Below are positions 40,401-54,900 of a stretch of 64,000 bases of DNA, one piece after another (position 1 is the stretch's first letter; each line of letters opens with the position of its first letter). Source of the DNA: Calliopsis andreniformis (taxonomy: Eukaryota > Arthropoda > Insecta > Hymenoptera > Andrenidae). The notes beneath the pieces are model-generated. The model was not told the origin of the DNA. It did no database searches and saw only the letters and a list, made by a program, of their open reading frames with translations. The position numbers and the translations under genes were made by a program. Location: assembly GCF_051401765.1 (NCBI RefSeq), contig NW_027480468.1, positions 2,604,001 to 2,668,000 of the forward strand, given 5' to 3'.

Positions 40401-43400
40401 GAGGATTGAAAATTGACGATTGAGGATTGTGGATTGAGGATTGATAATTGAACATTGAGGACTGAGTGTTGAGGGTTGAGTGATGAGAATTGATGTTTGT
40501 GGATAGAGGCTTGAAGGTTGCAGATTGTGTATTGAGTATTGAAAATTGTGAATTGAGGATATTCTATTGAGGATTCAGGATTGACGACTGATTGTTGAGG
40601 ACTCAGGGCCGAAGATTGAGGATTCAGGATTGAGGATTCAGAATTGAGGTTTGCGGGCTGAGGACTGAGGATTGAGGATTGAGAATTGAGGATTGAGGAT
40701 TGAGTATAGAAGATTGAGGATTGGGTATTGAGGATTGAAGAATGAGTATTGAGGATTGAGGATTGAGGATTGAGGATTGAAGATTGAGTATTGAGGTTTG
40801 AAGACTGACGATTGAGGGTTGAGGATTGAGGATTGAGGATTGAGGATCTAGGATTGATGATTGAGTATTGAGGATTGAAGATTGAGGATTGAGGATTGAG
40901 GATTGAGGATTGAGGATTGAGGATTGAAGATTGAAGATTGGGGACTGAGTGTTGAGGGTTGAGTGATGAGAATTGGTGTTTGTGGATAGAGATTTAAAGA
41001 TTGCAGATTGAGTATTGAGTATTGAAAGCTGTGAATTGATGATATTCTATTGAGGATTGAGAATTGACAACTGATTGTTGAGGACTGAGGTCTGAGGGTT
41101 GAGGATTCAGGATTGAGGTTTCAGGATTGAGGTTTGAGGACTGAGGATTGAGGATTGAGGATTGAGGACTGAGGATTGAGGATTGAGGATTGAGGATGGA
41201 AGTTTGAGGATTGGGTATTGAGGATTGAAGGATGAGGATTGAGGATTGAGGATTGATGATTGAAGATTGAGTATTGAGGTTTGAAGACTGACGATTGAGG
41301 GTTGAGGATTGAGGATTGAGAATTGAGGTTTGAGGATTGATGATTGAGTAATGAGGATTGAAGGTTGAGGATTGAGGATTGAGGATTGAGGATTGAGGAT
41401 TGATGATTGAGTATTGGGGATTGAGGATTGAGGATTGAGTATTGAGGATTGAGGATTGAAGATTGAGTATTGAGGATTGAAGATTGAGAATTGAGGATTG
41501 AGGTTTGAACATTGAGGACTGAGTGTTGAGGGTTGAAGATTGAGGATTGAGGATTGAGGATTGAGGATTGAGTATTGAGGATTGAGTATTGAAGATTGAG
41601 GATTCATGATAGAGGATTGAGGATTGAGGATTGAGGATTGAGGATTGAGGATTGAAGATTGAGGATTTTGTATTGCGGATTGAACATTGAGGATTGAGGA
41701 TTGAGGATTGAGGATTGAGGATTGAGGATTGAGTGTTGTGGATTGAGGACGAGGACTGAGGGTTGAGTATTGATGTTTGAGGTCTGAGGATTGAGGATTG
41801 AGGATTGAGAATTGAGGATTGAGGATTGAGGGTTGAAGATTGAGGATTGAGGATTGAGGATTGAGGATTGAGGATTGAAGATTGAGGATTTTGTATTGCG
41901 GATTGAACATTGAGGATTGAGGATTGAGGATTGTGGATTGAGGATTGAGGATTGAGTACTGAAGATTGAATATTGATGATTGAAGATTGAGGATTGAGGA
42001 TTGAGGGTTGTGGATTGAGGACGAGGACTGAGGGTTGAGTATTGATGTTTGAGGTCTGAGGATTGAGGATTGAGGATTGAGAATTGAGGATTGAGGATTG
42101 AGGATTGAAGGTTGAGGATTGGTTATTGAGGATTGAAGAATGAGGACCGAGGGTTGAGGATTGAGGATTGAGGAATGAAGATTGAGTATTGAGGATTGAA
42201 GATTGAGGATTGAGGAATGAGGATTGAGGATTGAAGATTGAAGATTGAGGATTGAGGACTGAGGATTAAAGATTGAGTATTGAGGATTGAAGATTGAGGA
42301 TTGATGATTGAGGATTGAGGATTGGGGATTCAGGACTGAGGATTGAGGAATGAGGATTGAAGATTGAGGATTGGTTATTGAGGATTGAGGATTGAGGATT
42401 GAGGATTGAGGATTGAGAATTGAAGATGGAATATTGATGATTGAGGATTGAGGATTGAGGATTGAGTGTTGTGGATTGAGGACGAGGACTGAGGGTTGAG
42501 TATTGATGTTTGAGGTCTGAGGATTGAGGATTGAGGATTGAGAATTGAGGATTGAGGATTGTGGATTGAGGATTGAAGGTTGAGGATTGGTTATTGAGGA
42601 TTGAAGAATGAGGACTGAGGGTTGAGGATTGAGGATTGAGGAATGAAGATTGAGTATTGAGGATTGAGGATTGAGGATTGAGGATTGAGGATGAGGGCTG
42701 AGGGCTGAGGATTGAGGTTTAAGGACTGAGGACTGAGGATTGAGGATTGAGAATTGAGGATTGAGGATTGAGGATTGAAGATTGAGGATTGGGTACTGAG
42801 GATTGAAGGATGAGGATTGAGGATTGAGGATTGAGGATTGAGGATTGAAGGTTGAATATTGAGGTTTGAAGACTGACGATTGAGGGTTGAGGATTGAGGA
42901 TTGAGGATTGAGTATTGACGGTTGAGGATTGAGGATTGAGAATTGAGGATTGAGGATTGAGGATTGAAGATTGAGGATTGGGTATTGAGGATTGAGGATT
43001 GAGGATTTAAGATTGAGTATTGAGGATTGAAATTTGAGAATTGAGGATTGAGGATTGAACATTGAGGACTGAGTGTTGAGTGTTGAGTGATGAGAATTGA
43101 TGTTTGTGGATAGAGATTTGAAGATTGCAGATTGAGTATTGAGTATTGATAACTGTGAATTGAGGATATTCTAGTGAGGATTGAGGATTGACAACTGATT
43201 GTTGAGGACTGAGGGCTGAAGATTGAGGATTCAGGGTTGAGGATTCGGGATTGTGGTTTGAGGACTGAGGATTGAGGATTGAGGATTGAGGATTGATGAT
43301 TGAGGATTGAGGATTGAAGACTGAGGATTGGCTATCGAGGATTGAACATTGAGGATTGAGGATTGAGGATTGAGGATTGAGGATTGAGGATTGAGTATTG

Positions 43401-45980
43401 AAGATTGAATATTGATGATTGAAGATTGAGGATTGAAGATTGAGCGTTGTGGATTGAGGACGAGGACTGAGGGTTGAGTATTGATGTTTGAGGTCTGAGG
43501 ATTGAGGATTGAGTATTGAAGATTGAGGATTGATGATTGAGGATTGAGGATTGAGGATTGAGGATTGAGTATTGAGGATTGAGGATTGAAGATCGAGTAT
43601 TGAGGATTGAAGATTGAGAATTGAGAATTGAGGCTTGAACATTGAGGACTGAGTGTTGAGGGTTGAAGATTGAGGATTGAGGATCGAGGATTGAGGACTG
43701 AGGATTGAGGATGAGGGCTGAGGGTTGAGGATTGAGGTTTAAGGACTGAGGACTGAGGAATGAGGATTGAGAATTGAGGATTGAGGATTGAGGATTGAAG
43801 ATTGAGGATTGGGTATTGAGGATTGAAGGATGAGGATTGAGGATTGAGGATTGAGGATTGAGGATTGATGATTGAAGATTGAGTATTGAGGTTTGAAGAC
43901 TGACGATTGAGGGTTGAGGATTGAGGATTGAGGATTGAGGTTTGAGGATTGATGATTGAGTAATGAGGATTGAAGGTTGAGGATTGAGGATTGAGGATTG
44001 AGGATTGAGGATTGATGATTGAGTATTGGGGACTGAGTGATGAGGTTTGAGTGATGAGAATTGATGTTTGTGGATAGATATTTAAAGATTACAGATTCAG
44101 TATTGAGTATTGAAAACTGTGAATTGATGATATTCTATTGAGGATTGAGAATTGACAACTGATTGTTGAGGACTGAGGTCTGAAGATTGAGGATTCAGGA
44201 TTGAGGATTCAGGATTGAGGATTCAGGATTGAGGATTCAGAATTGAGGTTTGCGGGCTGAGGACTGAGGATTGAGGATTGAGAATTGAGGATTGAGGATT
44301 GAGTATAGAAGATTGAGGATTGGGTATTGAGGATTGAAGAATGAGGATTGAGGATTGAGGATTGAGGATTGAGGATTGAAGATTGAGTATTGAGGTTTGA
44401 AGACTGACGATTGAGGGTTGAGGATTGAGGATTGAGGATTGAGGATCTAGGATTGATGATTGAGTATTGAGGATTGAAGATTGAGGATTGAGGATTGAGG
44501 ATTGAGGATTGAGGATTGAGGATTGAAGATTGAAGATTGGGGACTGAGTGTTGAGGGTTGAGTGATGGGAATTGGTGTTTGTGGATAGAGATTTAAAGAT
44601 TGCAGATTGAGTATTGAGTATTGAAAGCTGTGAATTGATGATATTCTGTTGAGGATTGAGAATTGACAACTGATTGTTGAGGACTGAGGTCTGAAGGTTG
44701 AGGATTCAGGATTGAGGTTTCAGGATTGAGGTTTGAGGACTGAGGATTGAGGATTGAGGATTGAGGATTGAGGATTGAAGATTGAGGATTGGGTATTGCG
44801 GATTGAACATTGAGGATTGAGGATTGAGGATTGAGGATTGAGTATTGGGGATTGAGGACTGAAGATTGAATATTGATGATTGAAGATTGAGGATTGAGGA
44901 TTGAGGGTTGTGGATTGAGGACGAAGACTGAGGGTTGAGTATTCATGTTTGAGGTCCGAGGATTGTGGATTGAGGATTGAGGATTGAGGATTGAGGATTG
45001 AGGATTGAAGATTGAATATTGATGATTGAAGATTGAGGATTGAGGTTTGAGGGTTGTGGATTGAGGACGAGGACTGAGGGTTGAGTATTGATGTTTGATG
45101 TCTGATTATTGAGAATTGAGGATTGAGAATTGAGGACTGAAGATTGAGTATTGAGGATTGAGGATTGAGGATTGAGGATTGAGTATTGAAGATTGAGGAT
45201 TGATGATTGAGGATTGAGGATTGAGGGTTGAGGACGGAGTATTGGGGATTGAGGATTGAAGATTGAGGATTGAGGATTGAGGATTAAAGATTGAGTATTG
45301 AGGATTGAAGATTGAGAATTGAGGATTGAGGATTGAACATTGCGGACTGAGTGTTGAGGGTTGAGTGATGAGAATTGATGTTTGTGGATAGTGATTTGAA
45401 GATTGCAGATTGAGTATTGAGTATTGAAAACTGTGAATTGAGGATATTCTATTGAGGATTGAGGATTGTCACCTGACTGTTGAGGACTGAGGGCTGAAGA
45501 TTGAGGATTCAGGATTGAGGATTCAGAATTGAGGTTTGAGGACTGAGGACTGAGGATTGAGGTTTGAGGATTGAAGATTGAGTATTGAGGATTGAAGATT
45601 GAGGATTGAGGATTGAGGATTGAGGATTGAGGATTGAGGATTGAGGATTGAGTATTGAAGATTGAATATTGATGATTGAAGATTGAGGATTGAGGATTGA
45701 GGGTTGCGGATTGAGGACGAGGACTGAGGGTTGAGTATTGATGTTTGAGGTCTGAGGATTGAGGATAGAGGATTGAGAATTGAGAACTGAGGAATGAGGA
45801 TTGAAGATTGAGGATTGGTTATTGAGGATTGAAGAATGAGGACTGAGGGCTGAGGATTGAGGATTGAGGATTGAAGATTGAGTATTGAGGATTGAAGATT
45901 GCGGATTGAGGACTGGGGATTGAGGATTGAGGATTGAGGATTGCGGGTTGAGGATTGAAGATTGAAGATTGAGGATTGAG
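31455..45980. repeat. Higher-order segment B, near-identical to 12,011-26,522
   Basis: The segment tracks A at a constant offset of 19,444 to about 43.35 kb. One extra GAGGATT raises the offset to 19,451, and one extra GAGGACT near 45,545 raises it to 19,458. Substitutions are rare: 14,167 C to A at 33,611; 14,738 C to T at 34,182; 22,510 A to G at 41,954; 23,035 T to A at 42,479; and GG at 21,001-21,002 to TA at 40,445-40,446. The right edge is at 45,980, where GATTGAGGATTGAG joins TATTGAGG and the sequence jumps back 5,821 bases. Confidence 0.88.
40160..45980. repeat. 5,821-base tandem unit, first copy
   Basis: Bases 40,160-45,980 are followed directly by a second copy starting at 45,981, at an offset of 5,821, checked at GGACAGACGG (40,291 and 46,112). 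5,821 equals 7 x 833 minus 10, and ten 6-base units (eight GAGGAC, two GAGGAT) were counted by eye in this unit, so the length agrees modulo 7. The duplication lies inside the larger 19.4 kb duplication and must postdate it, because segment A lacks it. Confidence 0.85.
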
Positions 45981-48900
45981 TATTGAGGATTGAAGATTGA
46001 GGATTGAGGATTGAGGGTTGAGGATTGAGGATTGAAGATTGAGGATTGAAGATTGAGTATTGATGATTGAAGATTGAGGATTGAGGATTGAGTGTTGAGG
46101 ATTGAGGACGAGGACAGACGGTTGAGGATTGAGGTTTGAGGATTGAGGATTGAGGATTGAGGACTGAGGATTGAGGATTGAGGATTGAGCATTGAGGATT
46201 GAAGATTGATGTCTGTGGATTGAGGATTGAAAATTGACGATTGAGGATTGTGGATTGAGGATTGAGGATTGAACATTGAGGACTGAGTGTTGAGGGTTGA
46301 GTGATGAGAATTGATGTTTGTGGATAGAGGCTTGAAGGTTGCAGATTGTGTATTGAGTATTGAAAATTGTGAATTGAGGATATTCTATTGAGGATTCAGG
46401 ATTGACGACTGATTGTTGAGGACTCAGGGCCGAAGATTGAGGATTCAGGATTGAGGATTCAGAATTGAGGTTTGCGGGCTGAGGACTGAGGATTGAGGAT
46501 TGAGAATTGAGGATTGAGGATTGAGTATAGAAGATTGAGGATTGGGTATTGAGGATTGAAGAATGAGTATTGAGGATTGAGGATTGAGGATTGAGGATTG
46601 AAGATTGAGTATTGAGGTTTGAAGACTGACGATTGAGGGTTGAGGATTGAGGATTGAGGATTGAGGATCTAGGATTGATGATTGAGTATTGAGGATTGAA
46701 GATTGAGGATTGAGGATTGAGGATTGAGGATTGAGGATTGAGGATTGAAGATTGAAGATTGGGGACTGAGTGTTGAGGGTTGAGTGATGAGAATTGGTGT
46801 TTGTGGATAGAGATTTAAAGATTGCAGATTGAGTATTGAGTATTGAAAGCTGTGAATTGATGATATTCTATTGAGGATTGAGAATTGACAACTGATTGTT
46901 GAGGACTGAGGTCTGAGGGTTGAGGATTCAGGATTGAGGTTTCAGGATTGAGGTTTGAGGACTGAGGATTGAGGATTGAGGATTGAGGACTGAGGATTGA
47001 GGATTGAGGATTGAGGATGGAAGTTTGAGGATTGGGTATTGAGGATTGAAGGATGAGGATTGAGGATTGAGGATTGATGATTGAAGATTGAGTATTGAGG
47101 TTTGAAGACTGACGATTGAGGGTTGAGGATTGAGGATTGAGAATTGAGGTTTGAGGATTGATGATTGAGTAATGAGGATTGAAGGTTGAGGATTGAGGAT
47201 TGAGGATTGAGGATTGAGGATTGATGATTGAGTATTGGGGATTGAGGATTGAGGATTGAGTATTGAGGATTGAGGATTGAAGATTGAGTATTGAGGATTG
47301 AAGATTGAGAATTGAGGATTGAGGTTTGAACATTGAGGACTGAGTGTTGAGGGTTGAAGATTGAGGATTGAGGATTGAGGATTGAGGATTGAGTATTGAG
47401 GATTGAGTATTGAAGATTGAGGATTCATGATAGAGGATTGAGGATTGAGGATTGAGGATTGAGGATTGAGGATTGAAGATTGAGGATTTTGTATTGCGGA
47501 TTGAACATTGAGGATTGAGGATTGAGGATTGAGGATTGAGGATTGAGGATTGAGTGTTGTGGATTGAGGACGAGGACTGAGGGTTGAGTATTGATGTTTG
47601 AGGTCTGAGGATTGAGGATTGAGGATTGAGAATTGAGGATTGAGGATTGAGGGTTGAAGATTGAGGATTGAGGATTGAGGATTGAGGATTGAGGATTGAA
47701 GATTGAGGATTTTGTATTGCGGATTGAACATTGAGGATTGAGGATTGAGGATTGTGGATTGAGGATTGAGGATTGAGTACTGAAGATTGAATATTGATGA
47801 TTGAAGATTGAGGATTGAGGATTGAGGGTTGTGGATTGAGGACGAGGACTGAGGGTTGAGTATTGATGTTTGAGGTCTGAGGATTGAGGATTGAGGATTG
47901 AGAATTGAGGATTGAGGATTGAGGATTGAAGGTTGAGGATTGGTTATTGAGGATTGAAGAATGAGGACCGAGGGTTGAGGATTGAGGATTGAGGAATGAA
48001 GATTGAGTATTGAGGATTGAAGATTGAGGATTGAGGAATGAGGATTGAGGATTGAAGATTGAAGATTGAGGATTGAGGACTGAGGATTAAAGATTGAGTA
48101 TTGAGGATTGAAGATTGAGGATTGATGATTGAGGATTGAGGATTGGGGATTCAGGACTGAGGATTGAGGAATGAGGATTGAAGATTGAGGATTGGTTATT
48201 GAGGATTGAGGATTGAGGATTGAGGATTGAGGATTGAGAATTGAAGATGGAATATTGATGATTGAGGATTGAGGATTGAGGATTGAGTGTTGTGGATTGA
48301 GGACGAGGACTGAGGGTTGAGTATTGATGTTTGAGGTCTGAGGATTGAGGATTGAGGATTGAGAATTGAGGATTGAGGATTGTGGATTGAGGATTGAAGG
48401 TTGAGGATTGGTTATTGAGGATTGAAGAATGAGGACTGAGGGTTGAGGATTGAGGATTGAGGAATGAAGATTGAGTATTGAGGATTGAGGATTGAGGATT
48501 GAGGATTGAGGATGAGGGCTGAGGGCTGAGGATTGAGGTTTAAGGACTGAGGACTGAGGATTGAGGATTGAGAATTGAGGATTGAGGATTGAGGATTGAA
48601 GATTGAGGATTGGGTACTGAGGATTGAAGGATGAGGATTGAGGATTGAGGATTGAGGATTGAGGATTGAAGGTTGAATATTGAGGTTTGAAGACTGACGA
48701 TTGAGGGTTGAGGATTGAGGATTGAGGATTGAGTATTGACGGTTGAGGATTGAGGATTGAGAATTGAGGATTGAGGATTGAGGATTGAAGATTGAGGATT
48801 GGGTATTGAGGATTGAGGATTGAGGATTTAAGATTGAGTATTGAGGATTGAAATTTGAGAATTGAGGATTGAGGATTGAACATTGAGGACTGAGTGTTGA

Positions 48901-51900
48901 GTGTTGAGTGATGAGAATTGATGTTTGTGGATAGAGATTTGAAGATTGCAGATTGAGTATTGAGTATTGATAACTGTGAATTGAGGATATTCTAGTGAGG
49001 ATTGAGGATTGACAACTGATTGTTGAGGACTGAGGGCTGAAGATTGAGGATTCAGGGTTGAGGATTCGGGATTGTGGTTTGAGGACTGAGGATTGAGGAT
49101 TGAGGATTGAGGATTGATGATTGAGGATTGAGGATTGAAGACTGAGGATTGGCTATCGAGGATTGAACATTGAGGATTGAGGATTGAGGATTGAGGATTG
49201 AGGATTGAGTATTGAAGATTGAATATTGATGATTGAAGATTGAGGATTGAAGATTGAGCGTTGTGGATTGAGGACGAGGACTGAGGGTTGAGTATTGATG
49301 TTTGAGGTCTGAGGATTGAGGATTGAGTATTGAAGATTGAGGATTGATGATTGAGGATTGAGGATTGAGGATTGAGGATTGAGTATTGAGGATTGAGGAT
49401 TGAAGATCGAGTATTGAGGATTGAAGATTGAGAATTGAGAATTGAGGCTTGAACATTGAGGACTGAGTGTTGAGGGTTGAAGATTGAGGATTGAGGATCG
49501 AGGATTGAGGACTGAGGATTGAGGATGAGGGCTGAGGGTTGAGGATTGAGGTTTAAGGACTGAGGACTGAGGAATGAGGATTGAGAATTGAGGATTGAGG
49601 ATTGAGGATTGAAGATTGAGGATTGGGTATTGAGGATTGAAGGATGAGGATTGAGGATTGAGGATTGAGGATTGAGGATTGATGATTGAAGATTGAGTAT
49701 TGAGGTTTGAAGACTGACGATTGAGGGTTGAGGATTGAGGATTGAGGATTGAGGTTTGAGGATTGATGATTGAGTAATGAGGATTGAAGGTTGAGGATTG
49801 AGGATTGAGGATTGAGGATTGAGGATTGATGATTGAGTATTGGGGACTGAGTGATGAGGTTTGAGTGATGAGAATTGATGTTTGTGGATAGATATTTAAA
49901 GATTACAGATTCAGTATTGAGTATTGAAAACTGTGAATTGATGATATTCTATTGAGGATTGAGAATTGACAACTGATTGTTGAGGACTGAGGTCTGAAGA
50001 TTGAGGATTCAGGATTGAGGATTCAGGATTGAGGATTCAGGATTGAGGATTCAGAATTGAGGTTTGCGGGCTGAGGACTGAGGATTGAGGATTGAGAATT
50101 GAGGATTGAGGATTGAGTATAGAAGATTGAGGATTGGGTATTGAGGATTGAAGAATGAGGATTGAGGATTGAGGATTGAGGATTGAGGATTGAAGATTGA
50201 GTATTGAGGTTTGAAGACTGACGATTGAGGGTTGAGGATTGAGGATTGAGGATTGAGGATCTAGGATTGATGATTGAGTATTGAGGATTGAAGATTGAGG
50301 ATTGAGGATTGAGGATTGAGGATTGAGGATTGAGGATTGAAGATTGAAGATTGGGGACTGAGTGTTGAGGGTTGAGTGATGGGAATTGGTGTTTGTGGAT
50401 AGAGATTTAAAGATTGCAGATTGAGTATTGAGTATTGAAAGCTGTGAATTGATGATATTCTGTTGAGGATTGAGAATTGACAACTGATTGTTGAGGACTG
50501 AGGTCTGAAGGTTGAGGATTCAGGATTGAGGTTTCAGGATTGAGGTTTGAGGACTGAGGATTGAGGATTGAGGATTGAGGATTGAGGATTGAAGATTGAG
50601 GATTGGGTATTGCGGATTGAACATTGAGGATTGAGGATTGAGGATTGAGGATTGAGTATTGGGGATTGAGGACTGAAGATTGAATATTGATGATTGAAGA
50701 TTGAGGATTGAGGATTGAGGGTTGTGGATTGAGGACGAAGACTGAGGGTTGAGTATTCATGTTTGAGGTCCGAGGATTGTGGATTGAGGATTGAGGATTG
50801 AGGATTGAGGATTGAGGATTGAAGATTGAATATTGATGATTGAAGATTGAGGATTGAGGTTTGAGGGTTGTGGATTGAGGACGAGGACTGAGGGTTGAGT
50901 ATTGATGTTTGATGTCTGATTATTGAGAATTGAGGATTGAGAATTGAGGACTGAAGATTGAGTATTGAGGATTGAGGATTGAGGATTGAGGATTGAGTAT
51001 TGAAGATTGAGGATTGATGATTGAGGATTGAGGATTGAGGGTTGAGGACGGAGTATTGGGGATTGAGGATTGAAGATTGAGGATTGAGGATTGAGGATTA
51101 AAGATTGAGTATTGAGGATTGAAGATTGAGAATTGAGGATTGAGGATTGAACATTGCGGACTGAGTGTTGAGGGTTGAGTGATGAGAATTGATGTTTGTG
51201 GATAGTGATTTGAAGATTGCAGATTGAGTATTGAGTATTGAAAACTGTGAATTGAGGATATTCTATTGAGGATTGAGGATTGTCACCTGACTGTTGAGGA
51301 CTGAGGGCTGAAGATTGAGGATTCAGGATTGAGGATTCAGAATTGAGGTTTGAGGACTGAGGATTGAGGTTTGAGGATTGAAGATTGAGTATTGAGGATT
51401 GAAGATTGAGGATTGAGGATTGAGGATTGAGGATTGAGGATTGAGGATTGAGGATTGAGTATTGAAGATTGAATATTGATGATTGAAGATTGAGGATTGA
51501 GGATTGAGGGTTGCGGATTGAGGACGAGGACTGAGGGTTGAGTATTGATGTTTGAGGTCTGAGGATTGAGGATAGAGGATTGAGAATTGAGAACTGAGGA
51601 ATGAGGATTGAAGATTGAGGATTGGTTATTGAGGATTGAAGAATGAGGACTGAGGGCTGAGGATTGAGGATTGAGGATTGAAGATTGAGTATTGAGGATT
51701 GAAGATTGCGGATTGAGGACTGGGGATTGAGGATTGAGGATTGAGGATTGCGGGTTGAGGATTGAAGATTGAAGATTGAGGATTGAGGACTGAGGATTAA
51801 AGGCTGAGTACTGAGGATTGAAGATTGAGGATTGATGATTGAGGATTGAGGATTGAGTATTGAGGATTGAGGATTGAGGATTGAGTATTGAAGATTGAGG

Positions 51901-54900
51901 ATTGATGATTGAGGATTGAGGATTGAGGATTGAGGATTGAGTATTGAGGATAGAGGTTTGAAGATTGAGTATTGAGGATTGAAGATTGAGAATTGAGGAT
52001 TGAGGTTTGAACATTGAGGACTGAGTGTTGAGGGTTGAAGATTGAGGATTGAGGATTGGGGATTGAGGACTGAGGATTGAGGATGAGGGCTGAGGGTTGA
52101 GGATTGACGTTTAAGGACTGAGGACTGAGGAATGAGGATTGAGAATTGAGGATTGAGGATTGAGGATTGAAGATTGAGGATTGGGTATTGAGGATTGAAG
52201 GATGAGGATTGAGGATTGAGGATTGATGATTGAAGATTGAGTATTGAGGTTTGAAGACTGACGATTGAGGGTTGAGGATTGAGGATTGAGGATTGAGGTT
52301 TGAGGATTGATGATTGAGTAATGAGGATTGAAGGTTGAGGATTGAGGATTGAGGATTGAGGATTGAGGATTGATGATTGAGTATTGGGGATTGAGGATTG
52401 AGGATTGAGTATTGAGGATTGAGGATTGAAGATTGAGTATTGACGATTGAAGATTGAGAATTGAGGATTGAGGTTTGAACATTGAGGACTGAGTGTTGAG
52501 GGTTGAAGATTGAGGATTGAGGATTGAGGATTGAGGATTGAGGATTGAGGATTGAGGATTGAGTATTGAAGATTGAGGATTCATGATAGAGGATTGAGGA
52601 TTGAGGATTGAGGATTGAGGATTGAGGATTGAAGATTGAGGATTTTGTATTGCGGATTGAACATTGAGGATTGAGGATTGAGGATTGAAGATTGAGGATT
52701 GAGGATTGAGGACTGAAGATTGAATATTGATGATTGAAGATTGAGGATTGAGGATTGAGGTTTGAAGACTGACGATTGAGGGTTGAGGATTGAGGATTGA
52801 GGATTGAGGTTTGAGGATTGATGATTGAGTAATGAGGATTGAAGGTTGAGGATTGAGGATTGAGGATTGAGGATTGAGGATTGATGATTGAGTATTGGGG
52901 ATTGAGGATTGAGGATTGAGTATTGAGGATTGAGGATTGAAGATTGAGTATTGACGATTGAAGATTGAGAATTGAGGATTGAGGTTTGAACATTGAGGAC
53001 TGAGTGTTGAGGGTTGAAGATTGAGGATTGAGGATTGAGGATTGAGGATTGAGGATTGAGGATTGAGGATTGAGTATTGAAGATTGAGGATTCATGATAG
53101 AGGATTGAGGATTGAGGATTGAGGATTGAGGATTGAGGATTGAAGATTGAGGATTTTGTATTGCGGATTGAACATTGAGGATTGAGGATTGAGGATTGAA
53201 GATTGAGGATTGAGGATTGAGGACTGAAGATTGAATATTGATGATTGAAGATTGAGGATTGAGGATTGCGGATTGAAGATTGAGGATTAAAGATTGAGTA
53301 TTGAGGATTGAAGATTGAGGATTCAGGTTTGAGGATTGAGGGTTGAGGATTGAGGATTGTGTATTGAAGATTGAGGATTGATGATTGAGGATTGAGGATT
53401 GAGGATTGAGGATTGAGGATTGAAGATTGAGGATTTTGTATTGCGGATTGAACATTGAGGATTGAGGATTGAGGATTGAGGATTGAGGATTGAGGGTTGA
53501 GGACTGAAGATTGAATATTGATGATTGAAGATTGAGGATTGTGGATGGAGAGTTGAGGATTGAGGATTGAGAATTGAGGATTGAGTATTGAGGATTGAAG
53601 ATTGTGGATTGGGTATTGAGGACTGAGGATTGAGGATTGAGGTTTGAGGAATGAGGATTGAGGATTGAGGAGTGAGGATTGAGTATTGAGGATTGAGGAT
53701 TGAAGATTGAGGATTGGGTATTGCTGATTGAGCATTGCGGAATGAGGATTGAGGATTGAGGATTGAGGATTGAGGGCTGAAGGTTGAATGTTGATGATTG
53801 AAGATTGAGGATTGAGGATTGAGCGTTGTGGATTGAGGACGAGGACTGAGGGTTGAGTATTGATGTTTGAGGTCTGAGGATTGAGGATTGAGGGTTGAGG
53901 ATTGAGGATTGCGGATTGAAGATTGAGGATTAAAGATTGAGTATTGACGATTGAAGATTGAGGGTTGATGATTGAGGATTCAGGATTGAGGATTGAGGAT
54001 TGAGGATTGAGGATTGAGTATTGAAGATTGAGGATTGATGATTGAGGATTGAGGATTGAGGATTGAGGATTGAAGATTGAGAATTGAGGATTGAGGATTG
54101 AGGATTGAAGGTTGTGGATTGGGTAATGAGGATTGAGGATTGAGGATTTAAGATTGAGTATTGAGGATTGAAGATTGAGAATTGAGGATTGAGGATTGAA
54201 CATTGAGGACTGAGTGTTGAGTGTTGAGTGATGAGAATTGATGTTTGTGGATAGAGATTTGTAGATTGCAGATTGAGTATTGAGTATTGAAAACTGTGAA
54301 TTGAGGATATTCTATTGAGGATTGAGGTTTGTCACCTGATTGTTCAGGACTGGGGGCTGGAGATTGAGGATTCAGGATTGCGGATTCAGGATTGAGGTTT
54401 GAGGACTGAGGATTGAGGATTGAGTATTGAAGATTGAGTATTGAGGATTGAAGATTGAGGGTTGAGTATTCAGTGTTGAGGATTGAGGATTGAAGATTGA
54501 GGATTGGGGTCTGAGTGTTGAGGGCTGAGTGATGAGAGTTGATGTTTGTGGATAGAGATTTGAAGATTGCAGATTGAGTATTGCGTATGGAAAGCTCTCA
54601 ACTGAGGATATTCTAGTGAGGATTGAGGATTGACAACTGATTGTTGAGGACTGAGGGTTGAAGATTGAGGATTCAGGATTGAGGATTCAGGATTGTGGTT
54701 TGAGGACTGAGGATTGAGGATTGAGGATTGAGGATTGAGGATTGAGGTTTGAGGATTGAAGATTGGGGATTGGGTTTTGAGGAGTGAACATTGAGGATTG
54801 AGGATTGAGGATTGAGGATTGAGGATTGAGAATTGAAGATTGAAAATTGATGATTGAAGATTGAGGATTGAGGATTGAGTGTTGTGGATTGAGGACGAGG

